Source: Bacillota bacterium
Lineage (GTDB): Bacteria; Bacillota; Clostridia; Lachnospirales; Lachnospiraceae
Length of the DNA stretch: 25,991 nucleotides
NCBI GenBank assembly: GCA_023439505.1
Contig: JAEXNR010000056.1
Coordinates: 1-25,991 of the forward strand
Direction: 5' to 3'
The translations under genes and the position numbers were made by a program. Position 1 is the first letter of the stretch. Every line of letters begins with the position of its first letter. Under the pieces are notes generated by a model, which worked only from the letters and a program-made list of their open reading frames with translations, did no database searches and had not been told where the DNA came from. Of this stretch, positions 15,426 to 23,283 are shown piece by piece.

Positions 15426-18400
15426 ATGGCAAGAACAACCAGGAGATTATGCTTATCCTTGCTCAGCGTAACGCTTTCTATGGCGCTGATACTGTGTATA
15501 TTTCCCACTGTAGCGCTGGCGGCGGATCATGAGATCAGTGCCAGCGGCACATATAGCCTGAGCGACTACACATTCAGCGCGGGCGATACGCTTACGATCA
15601 GGGGAGGGCTCACCGTCACTCTGAGCGGCAGCGCGCCGAACATTTCGATCGTCTGCGAACCCAACGTGAATCTCACGATCAACGGCGTTGGCATTACCGT
15701 CACCGGTTACGAGCTTAGCCCGATCGCTTTTACCGGAGGAATCGCGAATACGCTGACAATTGCGGGAGACAGTTCTCTCACGGCGCAGAATAACCAGGCC
15801 GCCCTCAGGGTGGAAGGCTCAACCGTACTGACGATCAGCGGCGGCGCAACGCTGCATGCAACCAGCTTTCAAGGTGCGGCCATCGGCAGCGGTATAGATG
15901 CAGACAGCGGCGCCATCACAATTACGAGCGGAAATATCGATGCGCAGTGCGGTTCCAACGGTGCGGGCATCGGCGGCGGAGGCGGCGGCAGCAACGGGAC
16001 GGTCAATATCACAGGCGGAAACGTTAATGCTCGGGGCGGCGCACGAGGCGCGGGTATCGGTGGCGGCGGCACAGACCTTGGTAACGGCGGCAGCGGCGGA
16101 ACGATCAATATATCGGGCGGCAGCGTTACGGCTACCGGCGGCGCAGGTTATACAGGTATTGGCGGCGCTGGCATCGGCGGCGGTAACAGTGATGCGGGTA
16201 TTGGCGGCAGCGGTGGTACTGTCACCATATCGGGCGGTTACGTAAACGCGACAGGCCAAAGCGGCGGCGCTGGCATCGGCGGCGGTAATGGAGGCACGGC
16301 AGGCGGTGCGGGCGGCACGTTGAGCGTCACGAATAAAGCCAACGTCGATGCGACAGGTTCGGGCGGCGGATATGATGTGGGCAGCGGAGCGGGCAATACC
16401 GCGGGCGGCTCACTCTCTATAGACGGTTATTCCATATTGCGGCTGCGTGCAAACGGCGCCAACTCAACTGCAACCGTCAATACAGGCACAGTTACAGGTA
16501 CAAGCGGCGGCACACTGTCGGGTGCATATTATAACGGAAGCAAGCTGCAGGGAGAAGTCATCGACTGGGGCGATCCATACCTTGCCGGCGGAACCGGCTA
16601 TACCTTTGACGGGTCAACTGTCGTCATCGGTTCGAGCGGCGATTATGTTGTTGTAGGGAAGAAATCCCTGAACTACTCGACCATTACGGTAAGCGCCGGT
16701 TTGACCGCCAATATCGCGATGCTTAATACCTATATGTACCGTGATTATGGTTATTCTCCGCTTGACATGCAGGGCGCAACGGTCATGATGACGCTTTTTG
16801 GCGATACGGAGATGATCTGTAATGACAGACCTGCAATTTGGCTGGATGCCGGTTCCGATCTGACGATACAGGGGGGCGGCAAGCTTACTGCAACAAGCAG
16901 CAGCGCAACAGGCATAGGTAGTTCAGTAAATGTTGTTAACGGCAAGATCACAATCAAGAGCGGTACCATTATCGCTGCAGGCGGCAGTTACAGCGCGGGC
17001 ATCGGCGGTGATGCCGGGGGCGGCGCCATTAGAATCGAGGGCGGCAATGTCACCGCTACAGGCGGTTCTTACTCGGTGACGCTAGGCGGAGCGGGGATCG
17101 GCGGCGGCACATGGGCCAGCGGCGGCAATACGACCATCACGGGCGGCACGGTGACGGCTGCCGGCGGCGCAGGTTCTGCGGGGATCGGTGGCGGCAGCAC
17201 CACAAATACGAACGTTGGCAACGGCGGAACGATCAATATATCGGGCGGTATTGTATACGCTGCAGGAGGCAGCAACGGCGCGGGTATCGGCGGCGGCCAG
17301 GGCGGCAGCGGCGGTACCGTTAATATATCAGGTTCGGCTGAGGTCAGAGCGACAGGCGGCGCATCTGCCGCAGGTATCGGAGGCGGAAACGCCGGTACTG
17401 CCGGTACCATCAATTTATCCGGCGGTATCGTGTATGCAGTCGGAACAAACAGCGGGCAGGATATTGGATACGGCGCCGGCGGCTCGGGGGGAACGGTAGG
17501 TATATCGGGGAACGCAGCGGTGTTCCTAGCCAAAGACAGCGGCTTGGCGCCGACGACAACGACGCATACTCACCTGACCTATACGGAGGATACGGACGAC
17601 ATATTCGGCTACGCTATTCCCGGTGCATGGACACCTGCGTTCGGCGCATATTTACGGGTCAATACGCTTACGTACAATGCCAATGGCGGCACGGGGACAG
17701 CGCCTTCTTCGCTGACAAAGCTATATCAGAATACGATCAACGTCTCGGGCGGGAGCAGCCTGATGCGTGAAAACTATACATTCTCGGGCTGGAACACGGC
17801 TGCGGACGGCAGCGGTACGGATTACAGTGAAGGTGATACCTTTGCATTTACTGCCGACGCAACGCTTTTTGCACAGTGGGTACCCGTATCCTATACGATT
17901 ACTTATAATCTTGGCGGCGGAACAGTAAGCCCGGCCAATCCGGCAAGCTATACGGTTGAAAGCAGCACCTTTACGTTGAGAAATCCCGGGCGGGCAGGCT
18001 ATTCCTTCGCGGGTTGGTCAGGTACGGGTATTGCCGGAACATCTATGACTGTGACCATACCGGCGGGTTCCACCGGTAACAGGTCTTTTACAGCTAATTG
18101 GTCGGAGACGCTTCCTGCATTCGTGCCGGTGACCGGTATCACCGGCGTGCCGGCAACGGCAGAAGCCGGCGTTGACCTGACGCTTACTGGAACGGTCGCT
18201 CCTGCCAACGCGACGAACAAGACCATTGTATGGAGTGTTCAGAATGCTGGAACAACCGGCGCCACAGTCTCTGGAAACACACTCTCTACCACAGCGGCAG
18301 GAGCCGTCATTGTGAAGGCGACCATAACAAACGGCGCATCAGAAAGCACGGATTACACGCAGGACTTCACAATAACTGTAAGCGCGGCGCCGCTTACCTT

Positions 18401-20111
18401 TGTGCCGGTCACGGGCATCACGGGCGTACCGGCTGCGTTAACGGCAGGGGTAAACCTGGCGCTTACTGGAACGGTTGCTCCTGCCAACGCGACGAACAAG
18501 GCCATTGTATGGAGTGTTCAGAATGCTGGAACAACCGGCGCGACAGTCTCGGGAAACACACTCTCTACCACAGAGGAAGGAGTCGCCATTGTGAGGGCGA
18601 CCATAACGAACGGCGCATCAGAAAGCACGGATTACTTGCAGGACTTCACTATAACGGTGAGCGCAGTTCCAGTTACCACCTATACCGTTACCTTTTACAA
18701 TAACGGCTCGGTATATTACACCAAAACCGTAAACGCAGGAGAGAGCATCGGGAGCGCAGCTTGGCCGGCTGATCCTGCAAGAAACAGTTATACCTTCGGA
18801 GGCTGGTTTACAGGAGAAAACGGCGCAGGCGCACAGTTTACCTCCACGATACCCGTATACGCGACAATGACCGTCTACGCTAAATGGACGTATAACGACG
18901 GCGGTGACGTCGATGGTGATAGCGGAAGCAACACTCCGACAACGCCGACCTATTACGCAAAAGTTAAAGCGGACAACGGCGCCGAAATGACTCTTCCTGT
19001 CACAGTCGATAGAGGTAACGGAATCGCTGCCGTAGACACAGGCTCTCTGAAGCTTACATCGGGCCGAGCTGTCATCACAATACCTTCGATTCCCGGTGTC
19101 GGCGCCTATTCTGTCGGTATACCGGTTTCTTCCCTGTCGGTCCCCGGAGGACAGGGCACGCTAACTCTTGATACAGATGCGGGCAGTATAACTGTCTCAT
19201 CAAATATGCTGGTCGGCATTTCGGGAATAAGCGGAATCAAGGCGGAGATCACCATCGGTAAAGGGAATAAATCCGGCCTTCCGGAGAGTGTGAAAGCCGC
19301 CATAGGCGACAGGCCGCTGGTGCGGATTACGCTGTCAGTAGACGGCATACAGACCGGCTGGTCTAACCCGGACGCTCCAGTGACAGTGAGCATCCCCTAT
19401 ACGCCGACAGCCGATGAGTTTGCGAATCTCGAAAGCATCGTCATCTGGTACATTGACGGCAGCGGCAATGTTGTTACCATACCTAACGGGTTCTACGATC
19501 CTGAAACCGGAATGGTCACCTTCTCTACCACTCATTTCAGCCTCTATGCAACAGCTTACAATAAAGTGAGCTTCAACGACGTGACTACGGGCGAGTGGTA
19601 CAACAAAGCTGTGAGCTTCATCGCGGCGAGGGGTATCGCTGCCGGCACAGGCAACGGCAACTACAGCCCCGACGCAAGGCTGACGCGCGGCGAATTCATC
19701 GTTCTGATGATGCGCACCTGCGGCGTCGCCCCGGATAAGAACCCGACGGTTAACTTCTCTGACGCGGGAAATACCTACTACACGGGCTATCTGGCGACAG
19801 CGAAGCGGCTTGGAATATGCGCGGGAATAGGCAACAACTTATACGCGCCGGGCAAGGAGATAACCCGTCAGGAGATGTTCACCCTGCTGTACAACGCACT
19901 CAAGGCCATCGGCCAGTTGCCGCAGGGCAACTCCGGTAATTCGCTCTCAGATTTCAGCGATGCCGGACAGATCTCCTCCTGGGCGAAGGAGGCCATGACG
20001 CTGTTGGTTGAAACCGGAACCATCGGAGGGAACAATGGAATGCTCACTCCGACAAGCACCGCTAGCAGAGCGGAAACGGCCCAGGTGATCTATAATTTAT
20101 TAGCGAAGTAG
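15426..20111 (+). CDS. Secreted multidomain surface protein, glycine-rich repeat / InlB / Ig-like / 3x SLH
   Basis: A 1561-residue protein with a signal peptide ending at VALA-ADHE. Residues ~40-335 and ~400-700 carry two arrays of glycine-rich units built on GAGIGGG alternating with ITISGGxVxATGG strands. This resembles the carbohydrate-binding Cthe_2159-like beta-helix family and probably forms a parallel beta-helix. Then come InlB/Listeria-Bacteroides repeats (~742-895), two almost identical 93-residue Ig-like FVPVTGITGVP modules (~899-1084), another InlB repeat (~1085-1156), a ~200-residue domain shared with the first surface protein, and three SLH domains (1382-1561). The ATG follows AAGGAG by eight bases. 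It is probably anchored to wall polymer and binds polysaccharide or another surface. The C-terminal half is clearly related to the 7411-11817 protein; the N-terminal half is not. Confidence 0.9.
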   Translation: MARTTRRLCLSLLSVTLSMALILCIFPTVALAADHEISASGTYSLSDYTFSAGDTLTIRGGLTVTLSGSAPNISIVCEPNVNLTINGVGITVTGYELSPIAFTGGIANTLTIAGDSSLTAQNNQAALRVEGSTVLTISGGATLHATSFQGAAIGSGIDADSGAITITSGNIDAQCGSNGAGIGGGGGGSNGTVNITGGNVNARGGARGAGIGGGGTDLGNGGSGGTINISGGSVTATGGAGYTGIGGAGIGGGNSDAGIGGSGGTVTISGGYVNATGQSGGAGIGGGNGGTAGGAGGTLSVTNKANVDATGSGGGYDVGSGAGNTAGGSLSIDGYSILRLRANGANSTATVNTGTVTGTSGGTLSGAYYNGSKLQGEVIDWGDPYLAGGTGYTFDGSTVVIGSSGDYVVVGKKSLNYSTITVSAGLTANIAMLNTYMYRDYGYSPLDMQGATVMMTLFGDTEMICNDRPAIWLDAGSDLTIQGGGKLTATSSSATGIGSSVNVVNGKITIKSGTIIAAGGSYSAGIGGDAGGGAIRIEGGNVTATGGSYSVTLGGAGIGGGTWASGGNTTITGGTVTAAGGAGSAGIGGGSTTNTNVGNGGTINISGGIVYAAGGSNGAGIGGGQGGSGGTVNISGSAEVRATGGASAAGIGGGNAGTAGTINLSGGIVYAVGTNSGQDIGYGAGGSGGTVGISGNAAVFLAKDSGLAPTTTTHTHLTYTEDTDDIFGYAIPGAWTPAFGAYLRVNTLTYNANGGTGTAPSSLTKLYQNTINVSGGSSLMRENYTFSGWNTAADGSGTDYSEGDTFAFTADATLFAQWVPVSYTITYNLGGGTVSPANPASYTVESSTFTLRNPGRAGYSFAGWSGTGIAGTSMTVTIPAGSTGNRSFTANWSETLPAFVPVTGITGVPATAEAGVDLTLTGTVAPANATNKTIVWSVQNAGTTGATVSGNTLSTTAAGAVIVKATITNGASESTDYTQDFTITVSAAPLTFVPVTGITGVPAALTAGVNLALTGTVAPANATNKAIVWSVQNAGTTGATVSGNTLSTTEEGVAIVRATITNGASESTDYLQDFTITVSAVPVTTYTVTFYNNGSVYYTKTVNAGESIGSAAWPADPARNSYTFGGWFTGENGAGAQFTSTIPVYATMTVYAKWTYNDGGDVDGDSGSNTPTTPTYYAKVKADNGAEMTLPVTVDRGNGIAAVDTGSLKLTSGRAVITIPSIPGVGAYSVGIPVSSLSVPGGQGTLTLDTDAGSITVSSNMLVGISGISGIKAEITIGKGNKSGLPESVKAAIGDRPLVRITLSVDGIQTGWSNPDAPVTVSIPYTPTADEFANLESIVIWYIDGSGNVVTIPNGFYDPETGMVTFSTTHFSLYATAYNKVSFNDVTTGEWYNKAVSFIAARGIAAGTGNGNYSPDARLTRGEFIVLMMRTCGVAPDKNPTVNFSDAGNTYYTGYLATAKRLGICAGIGNNLYAPGKEITRQEMFTLLYNALKAIGQLPQGNSGNSLSDFSDAGQISSWAKEAMTLLVETGTIGGNNGMLTPTSTASRAETAQVIYNLLAK
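18120..18677 (+). repeat. In-frame tandem duplication of a 279-bp Ig-like module
   Basis: Two consecutive units (18120-18398 and 18399-18677) encode 93-residue modules starting FVPVTGITGVPA. Internal blocks such as the one encoding NAGTTGATVSGNTLSTT are almost identical in DNA as well, pointing to recent duplication. The first surface protein has one copy (from about 10048). Confidence 0.85.
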
Positions 20112-20129
20112 ACCATGAAATGCTTACAG

Positions 20130-20164
20130 AACAGGCTGCGGCTCAAAAGCCCGCAGCCTGTTTT
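20130..20164 (+). terminator. Intrinsic terminator after the second surface-protein gene
   Basis: ACAGGCTGCGG (20131-20141) and CCGCAGCCTGT (20151-20161) form a perfect stem with a 9-base loop, followed by TTT and extended by one A-T pair. It lies 18 bases after the stop. Confidence 0.88.
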
Positions 20165-20557
20165 CATAGTGCGGCGTGTCCAAATACAACTGGACATACT
20201 ATAATACAGCTTCTCAGTATCAGGTCAAAAAACCGAGGTAACTGAAAAGATCACTGTGGAGTCCCAGCACTATCGTATACTCCACTCAAATATGAGAATA
20301 GAATTGAATTTCAGTTTCTGTCGGAAAGGAAACTTTTTAGTACAAAAAAATACAAAGCGGAAAAATGTACAAGAATGGTTTGGTAATTGCTTAAAAAAGG
20401 CTTGCAGGATATTAAATTCCTTGCTACCGTTGCAGTTAAGGATTGCTTCCGCTGCTGAATCGGAGAAGGGCCAATTTAAAGCAGTACCTTGCCAGTATCT
20501 TTGATCATTGACCTTTCATGCTGACCTTGTGTTGTGATGATGAGAAAGATTATATAG
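20165..20557 (+). other. Intergenic stretch with one dyad next to a -10-like box
   Basis: No gene is supported here. TGTCCA (20177-20182) and TGGACA (20191-20196) form a 6-bp inverted repeat directly before TATAAT (20200-20205). There is no good -35, so an activator-type promoter is possible. A reading frame at 20256-20504 has no recognisable family and no clear ribosome binding site. Confidence 0.35.
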
Positions 20558-21154
20558 TTGCTTATTGCAGTAGAGATAAGCTGTGGCATCCTCTTGGTCC
20601 CACATCAGCCTAAACGGCAAAACGACAGCTTACCAGAGTGGACTTCATCGTGGATTCCGGAAGCAACCAGACAGGTAGGCAAAATAAAGAGAGTTATTAA
20701 TTTTTGTCGAGAGAAAAAGATACCTGTAATTTATACTGTTTTTAGTAATTCACATAGCTTTATGGATAGACCTATAAGTGGCCGTTATATGCCAAACAGG
20801 TTTCCTGAGTTGGGTACAGATGATAGTTGGTTTTCGGAAGGGAAAGTTTGGCATGAGCTAGAGCCGCAACCTGATGAAATAGTGATACATAAACCTTCCT
20901 ATGGAGCTTTTTATGATACGCCTCTGAACACAATTTTAAGACAGATGGGAAAAGACACAGTAATAATATGCGGTACACTAACTAATTGTTGCTGCGGGAC
21001 AACTGCCCGGCAGGCATATGAAAGAAGTTATTATGTGATTTTTGGTTCGGATATAACATCAACCTATGATAGTGAGATGCAGAAAGCAGAACTGGATATA
21101 TTAAGATTTGCATTTGCACGAGTTATGACAGCGGAAGAGATAATGGGTATTTGA
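20558..21154 (+). CDS. Isochorismatase-like cysteine hydrolase with a doubtful N-terminus
   Basis: A 198-residue open frame. From about residue 40 it follows the isochorismatase-like fold: PVIYTVF strand, WHELEPQPDEIVIHKPSYGAF with the conserved Lys before the SAF-like motif, then CGTLTNCCCGTTARQAYER, which carries the catalytic Cys, and a final FGSDITSTYD strand. What is missing is the N-terminal strand with the catalytic Asp (usually V/I-I-D-x-Q). The first 35 residues do not resemble it. The only start is a TTG with no convincing ribosome binding site, and in-frame stops lie just upstream. An in-frame LIID occurs at 20501-20512 but is cut off by two stops. The gene may have a damaged 5' end or be a pseudogene. 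Hydrolysis of an amide or vinyl-ether substrate would be the family role. Confidence 0.6.
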   Translation: MLIAVEISCGILLVPHQPKRQNDSLPEWTSSWIPEATRQVGKIKRVINFCREKKIPVIYTVFSNSHSFMDRPISGRYMPNRFPELGTDDSWFSEGKVWHELEPQPDEIVIHKPSYGAFYDTPLNTILRQMGKDTVIICGTLTNCCCGTTARQAYERSYYVIFGSDITSTYDSEMQKAELDILRFAFARVMTAEEIMGI

Positions 21155-21155
21155 A

Positions 21156-21221
21156 GCGGCGCGCAGCTGGACCATGGGCGCGGGCATCACGGATGGCGCC
21201 AATTCCTCACGGGTGTTTTAG
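21156..21221 (+). pseudogene. Possible SLH-domain remnant
   Basis: Just after the hydrolase stop, another frame reads AARSWTMGAGITDGANSSRVF and then a stop. The W...AGITDG core matches the second half of typical SLH domains, and the local DNA is GC-rich like the surface-protein genes and unlike its surroundings. It is short and may be chance. Confidence 0.35.
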
Positions 21222-21249
21222 ATAAAACAACTATAAATTAAAGTCTCCG

Positions 21250-21278
21250 TTGACAGTGTTTGGAATCATTCGTATAAT
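21250..21278 (+). promoter_or_regulatory. Consensus promoter of the rsgA leader
   Basis: TTGACA (21250-21255), 17 bases, TATAAT (21273-21278): a perfect match to the housekeeping promoter. Transcription would begin near 21285, giving a leader of about 350 bases before the GTPase gene. Confidence 0.9.
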
Positions 21279-21324
21279 AAATTTGATTTAGTTTCTATAT
21301 TTAAGCTCGAAAGGAATTGCTTTA

Positions 21325-21363
21325 ATGTCTGCGAAAATATTGAGGTGGTTTTTAGCTAGTTAA
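21325..21363 (+). CDS. Leader peptide upstream of rsgA
   Basis: A 12-codon ORF (MSAKILRWFLAS, stop TAA) starts about 40 bases after the predicted transcription start. An AAAGGA ribosome binding site lies nine bases before its ATG. It is followed by competing hairpins and two terminators before the GTPase gene. This layout is that of leader peptides of inducible ribosome-protection or antibiotic-resistance genes, where a stalled ribosome changes the RNA fold. The sequence is not rich in any one amino acid, so amino-acid attenuation is unlikely. No known leader peptide is recognised. Confidence 0.6.
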   Translation: MSAKILRWFLAS

Positions 21364-21387
21364 ATATTGGCACAGGTGCACGGGAAT

Positions 21388-21507
21388 ACCTTGTAACAGG
21401 TTTTGTTTGTGTTGCCTATGCAGCTTCTTTCAAGCAACCTGAATCGTGTATATAACAATCAGCAACACGCATTGGTAGCGTGTTTTTTTGTTGCTTTCAT
21501 ACAAGGT
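21388..21507 (+). promoter_or_regulatory. Attenuator-like leader RNA with alternative pairings
   Basis: Segment GTGTTGC (21409-21415) can pair with GCAAC (21434-21438) or, over 7 bp, with GCAACAC (21462-21468), which contains the 5' arm of the terminator at 21464-21489. CAGGTT (21397-21402) can pair with AACCTG (21436-21441), competing with the first option. ACCTTGTA (21388-21395) is fully complementary to TACAAGGT (21500-21507) beyond the terminator. These mutually exclusive pairings are what a terminator/antiterminator switch needs. The actual folding path is not computed here. Confidence 0.6.
21464..21489 (+). terminator. Intrinsic terminator 1 in the rsgA leader
   Basis: AACACGC (21464-21470), loop ATTGGTA, GCGTGTT (21478-21484), then TTTTT. 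It would release a short leader transcript of about 205 bases before the GTPase gene. Confidence 0.8.
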
Positions 21508-21512
21508 GAAGG

Positions 21513-21544
21513 GACAGGCATCTGTTGGATGAATGTCTTTTTTT
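21513..21544 (+). terminator. Intrinsic terminator 2 in the rsgA leader
   Basis: GACA-GG-CATC (21513-21522) pairs with GATG-AA-TGTC (21528-21537) around a GG/AA internal loop, then seven T. The stem is weaker than the first but has a strong T-run. Two terminators in series would give tight off-state control. Confidence 0.6.
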
Positions 21545-21635
21545 GAACCCGCAGTTGGTCGTTATCTGTCATATGCTTTTTTAGGTTGAAACGCAGGCAA
21601 TAAGAAAAGAAATTTATAAAGGGTGGATTTGAATA

Positions 21636-23078
21636 GTGGATATAAAGAATTATGGAAAGCTGAATTTAGTAGATTACGGGTTTATCCCAACAATGATGCC
21701 GGAAGACGGGAGTGGTACACCGGCACGCATTACGGCAGTATACAAAGAGATGTATGAGCTCACCTGTGAATACGGACATACCTACGGCAGGCTAAAAACA
21801 AGCGTCTATTACAGTGATGGGCTGGAAGCTTTTCCAACAACAGGTGATTTTGTACTGATAAATTACAACCCTAGCGGTGACAGCCAGATTATAAAAACTC
21901 TTAATAGAAAATCATTCTTTTCCAGGCGTAATCCCACGCCCGGGCGAGGTGAACAAGCAGTTGCCGCAAACTTTGACTACGTATTTATCATGCAATCATT
22001 GAATTTTGATTTTAACACAAAAAGATTAGTTAGATATTTGACGCTTGCATGGCAGTCAGGTGCTATACCTGTCATCGTCCTAACTAAAGCCGATTTGGTT
22101 GATGATTGTACCGAGCAGGTCAGGGCAGTGGAAAAGATTGCGGAAGGCGTAGGCGTATATGCTGTAAGTGCAAGAACCGGATACGGAATTACCGCTTTAT
22201 GTGAATACCTAAAGGCCCGAAAGACCATTGTTTTTCTTGGCTCGTCCGGTGTGGGCAAGTCAAGTCTTGTCAACGCATTAGCTGGCGATGAAATTATGGC
22301 GGTAAACGAAATCCGTGAGGATGATTCCAAAGGCCGTCATACTACCACTCACCGCCAATTGATTATGTTTAATAGCGGCGTAATGATTATCGATACACCG
22401 GGAATGCGTGAGCTTGGCATGTGGGATGTCAGCAAGGGTCTTGGCGAAGCGTTTGGCGACGCGGAAAAATATTTTGGGCAGTGTAAGTTCAGCGATTGCC
22501 GCCATCAGACCGAGCCGGGCTGCGCACTCAGGGCGGCGATTGCTGGTGGTGAACTCCCGCGCGAGCGCTGGGAGAGCTATCTGCAACTGAAACGGGAAGC
22601 AAAATTTTCCGACGACAAGGCGGGGTATCTGCATGAAAAGCAGCAGCGGTACAAAGACATTGCGAAATTACAAAAGCAGAATAAAAAAGTGGATTACCGG
22701 CACACAGCTTGCGCCGAGAGTTTTACCTGCAAAACCTGTGGAATACTTATTGTGCCGGAAGGTGCTGGCAGCCAGCATCGTAACCATTGCCCGAAATGTC
22801 TGTCCAGCATTCATGTTGACAACGAACCGGGCGACCGGGCATCTCTATGTAAAGGAATTATGGATCCGATTGGCGTATGGGTGCGCAAAAACGGAGAATG
22901 GGCAATTATTCACCGCTGTCGTTTATGCGGTGTACTCAGTTCAAATCGGATAGCGGCGGACGATAATCCCACCCTGCTCATGTCTATTGCAGTAAAGCCT
23001 TTGGCAATGCCTCCTTTTCCGTTAGGACAACTGGAGCAGCGCTTTAATAATGACTCAAAGCCTCAGGAAACTTCCTAA
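21636..23078 (+). CDS. rsgA: RsgA-family circularly permuted GTPase with C-terminal RNHCP domain
   Basis: A 480-residue protein; ordinary RsgA (YloQ/YjeQ) is about 300. Order: N-terminal OB fold; circularly permuted GTPase with G4 TKAD (~150), G5 SA, G1 GSSGVGKSS (~202-210) and G3 DTPG (~252); zinc knuckle CKFSDCRH...C (~281-292). After a basic helical linker comes a C-terminal extension (~361-445) with CKTC, the diagnostic RNHCPKC, PGDRASLCKG and HRCRLCG, the RNHCP zinc-binding family. RsgA acts in late 30S maturation and binds ribosomes. The RNHCP part has no established function; nucleic-acid binding is likely from its zinc ligands. The start is GTG, nine bases after AAAGGGTGG. It is controlled by an attenuator-like leader, unlike a housekeeping rsgA, so I suspect a stress- or antibiotic-responsive paralogue. 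Confidence 0.88.
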   Translation: MDIKNYGKLNLVDYGFIPTMMPEDGSGTPARITAVYKEMYELTCEYGHTYGRLKTSVYYSDGLEAFPTTGDFVLINYNPSGDSQIIKTLNRKSFFSRRNPTPGRGEQAVAANFDYVFIMQSLNFDFNTKRLVRYLTLAWQSGAIPVIVLTKADLVDDCTEQVRAVEKIAEGVGVYAVSARTGYGITALCEYLKARKTIVFLGSSGVGKSSLVNALAGDEIMAVNEIREDDSKGRHTTTHRQLIMFNSGVMIIDTPGMRELGMWDVSKGLGEAFGDAEKYFGQCKFSDCRHQTEPGCALRAAIAGGELPRERWESYLQLKREAKFSDDKAGYLHEKQQRYKDIAKLQKQNKKVDYRHTACAESFTCKTCGILIVPEGAGSQHRNHCPKCLSSIHVDNEPGDRASLCKGIMDPIGVWVRKNGEWAIIHRCRLCGVLSSNRIAADDNPTLLMSIAVKPLAMPPFPLGQLEQRFNNDSKPQETS

Positions 23079-23126
23079 ATGGAGCAAGTAAATGAAGAAA
23101 AATGGAGGATGTATACATGTAAAACT

Positions 23127-23155
23127 TTGACAAATAACAAAACTTATGTTACCAT
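23127..23155 (+). promoter_or_regulatory. Promoter of the acyltransferase gene
   Basis: TTGACA (23127-23132), 17 bases, then an extended -10 TG-T-TACCAT with the hexamer at 23150-23155. The transcript would carry a leader of about 120 bases before the GTG start. Confidence 0.65.
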
Positions 23156-23283
23156 CTCGATAATGGCTTTTAATTACTAACATGATCACTAATTCAGGAT
23201 TCAATATCCAGCAGCTGGGCGTTTTGTATCGCATTCAAAATCAAACTAGCGGAAAGCCCGCGATCGGAAAAGAGGAGATTCTT

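Noticed and set aside
15955..17480. Possible CRISPR-like array, because short repeats recur
   Set aside because: Repeats are in frame, of irregular spacing, and encode GAGIGGG units; there are no constant repeats with unique spacers.
15819..17533. Several minus- and plus-strand frames rich in Ala, Pro or Arg inside the second surface-protein gene
   Set aside because: Their repetitive composition is the out-of-frame reading of the glycine-rich repeats.
20256..20504. An 82-codon frame between the surface protein and the hydrolase
   Set aside because: No family recognised, no clear ribosome binding site, and composition not convincing as protein.
21285..21489. The leader transcript as a stand-alone RNA such as 6S RNA, or a T-box or metabolite riboswitch
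   Set aside because: It has no T-box sequence, no aptamer core I recognise and a credible ORF inside; attenuation of the GTPase gene explains the parts better, though a 205-base RNA would be released as a by-product.
22408..22953. Two overlapping + strand frames within the rsgA gene
   Set aside because: Both are alternative-frame readings of the GTPase and RNHCP coding sequence, with no family match.
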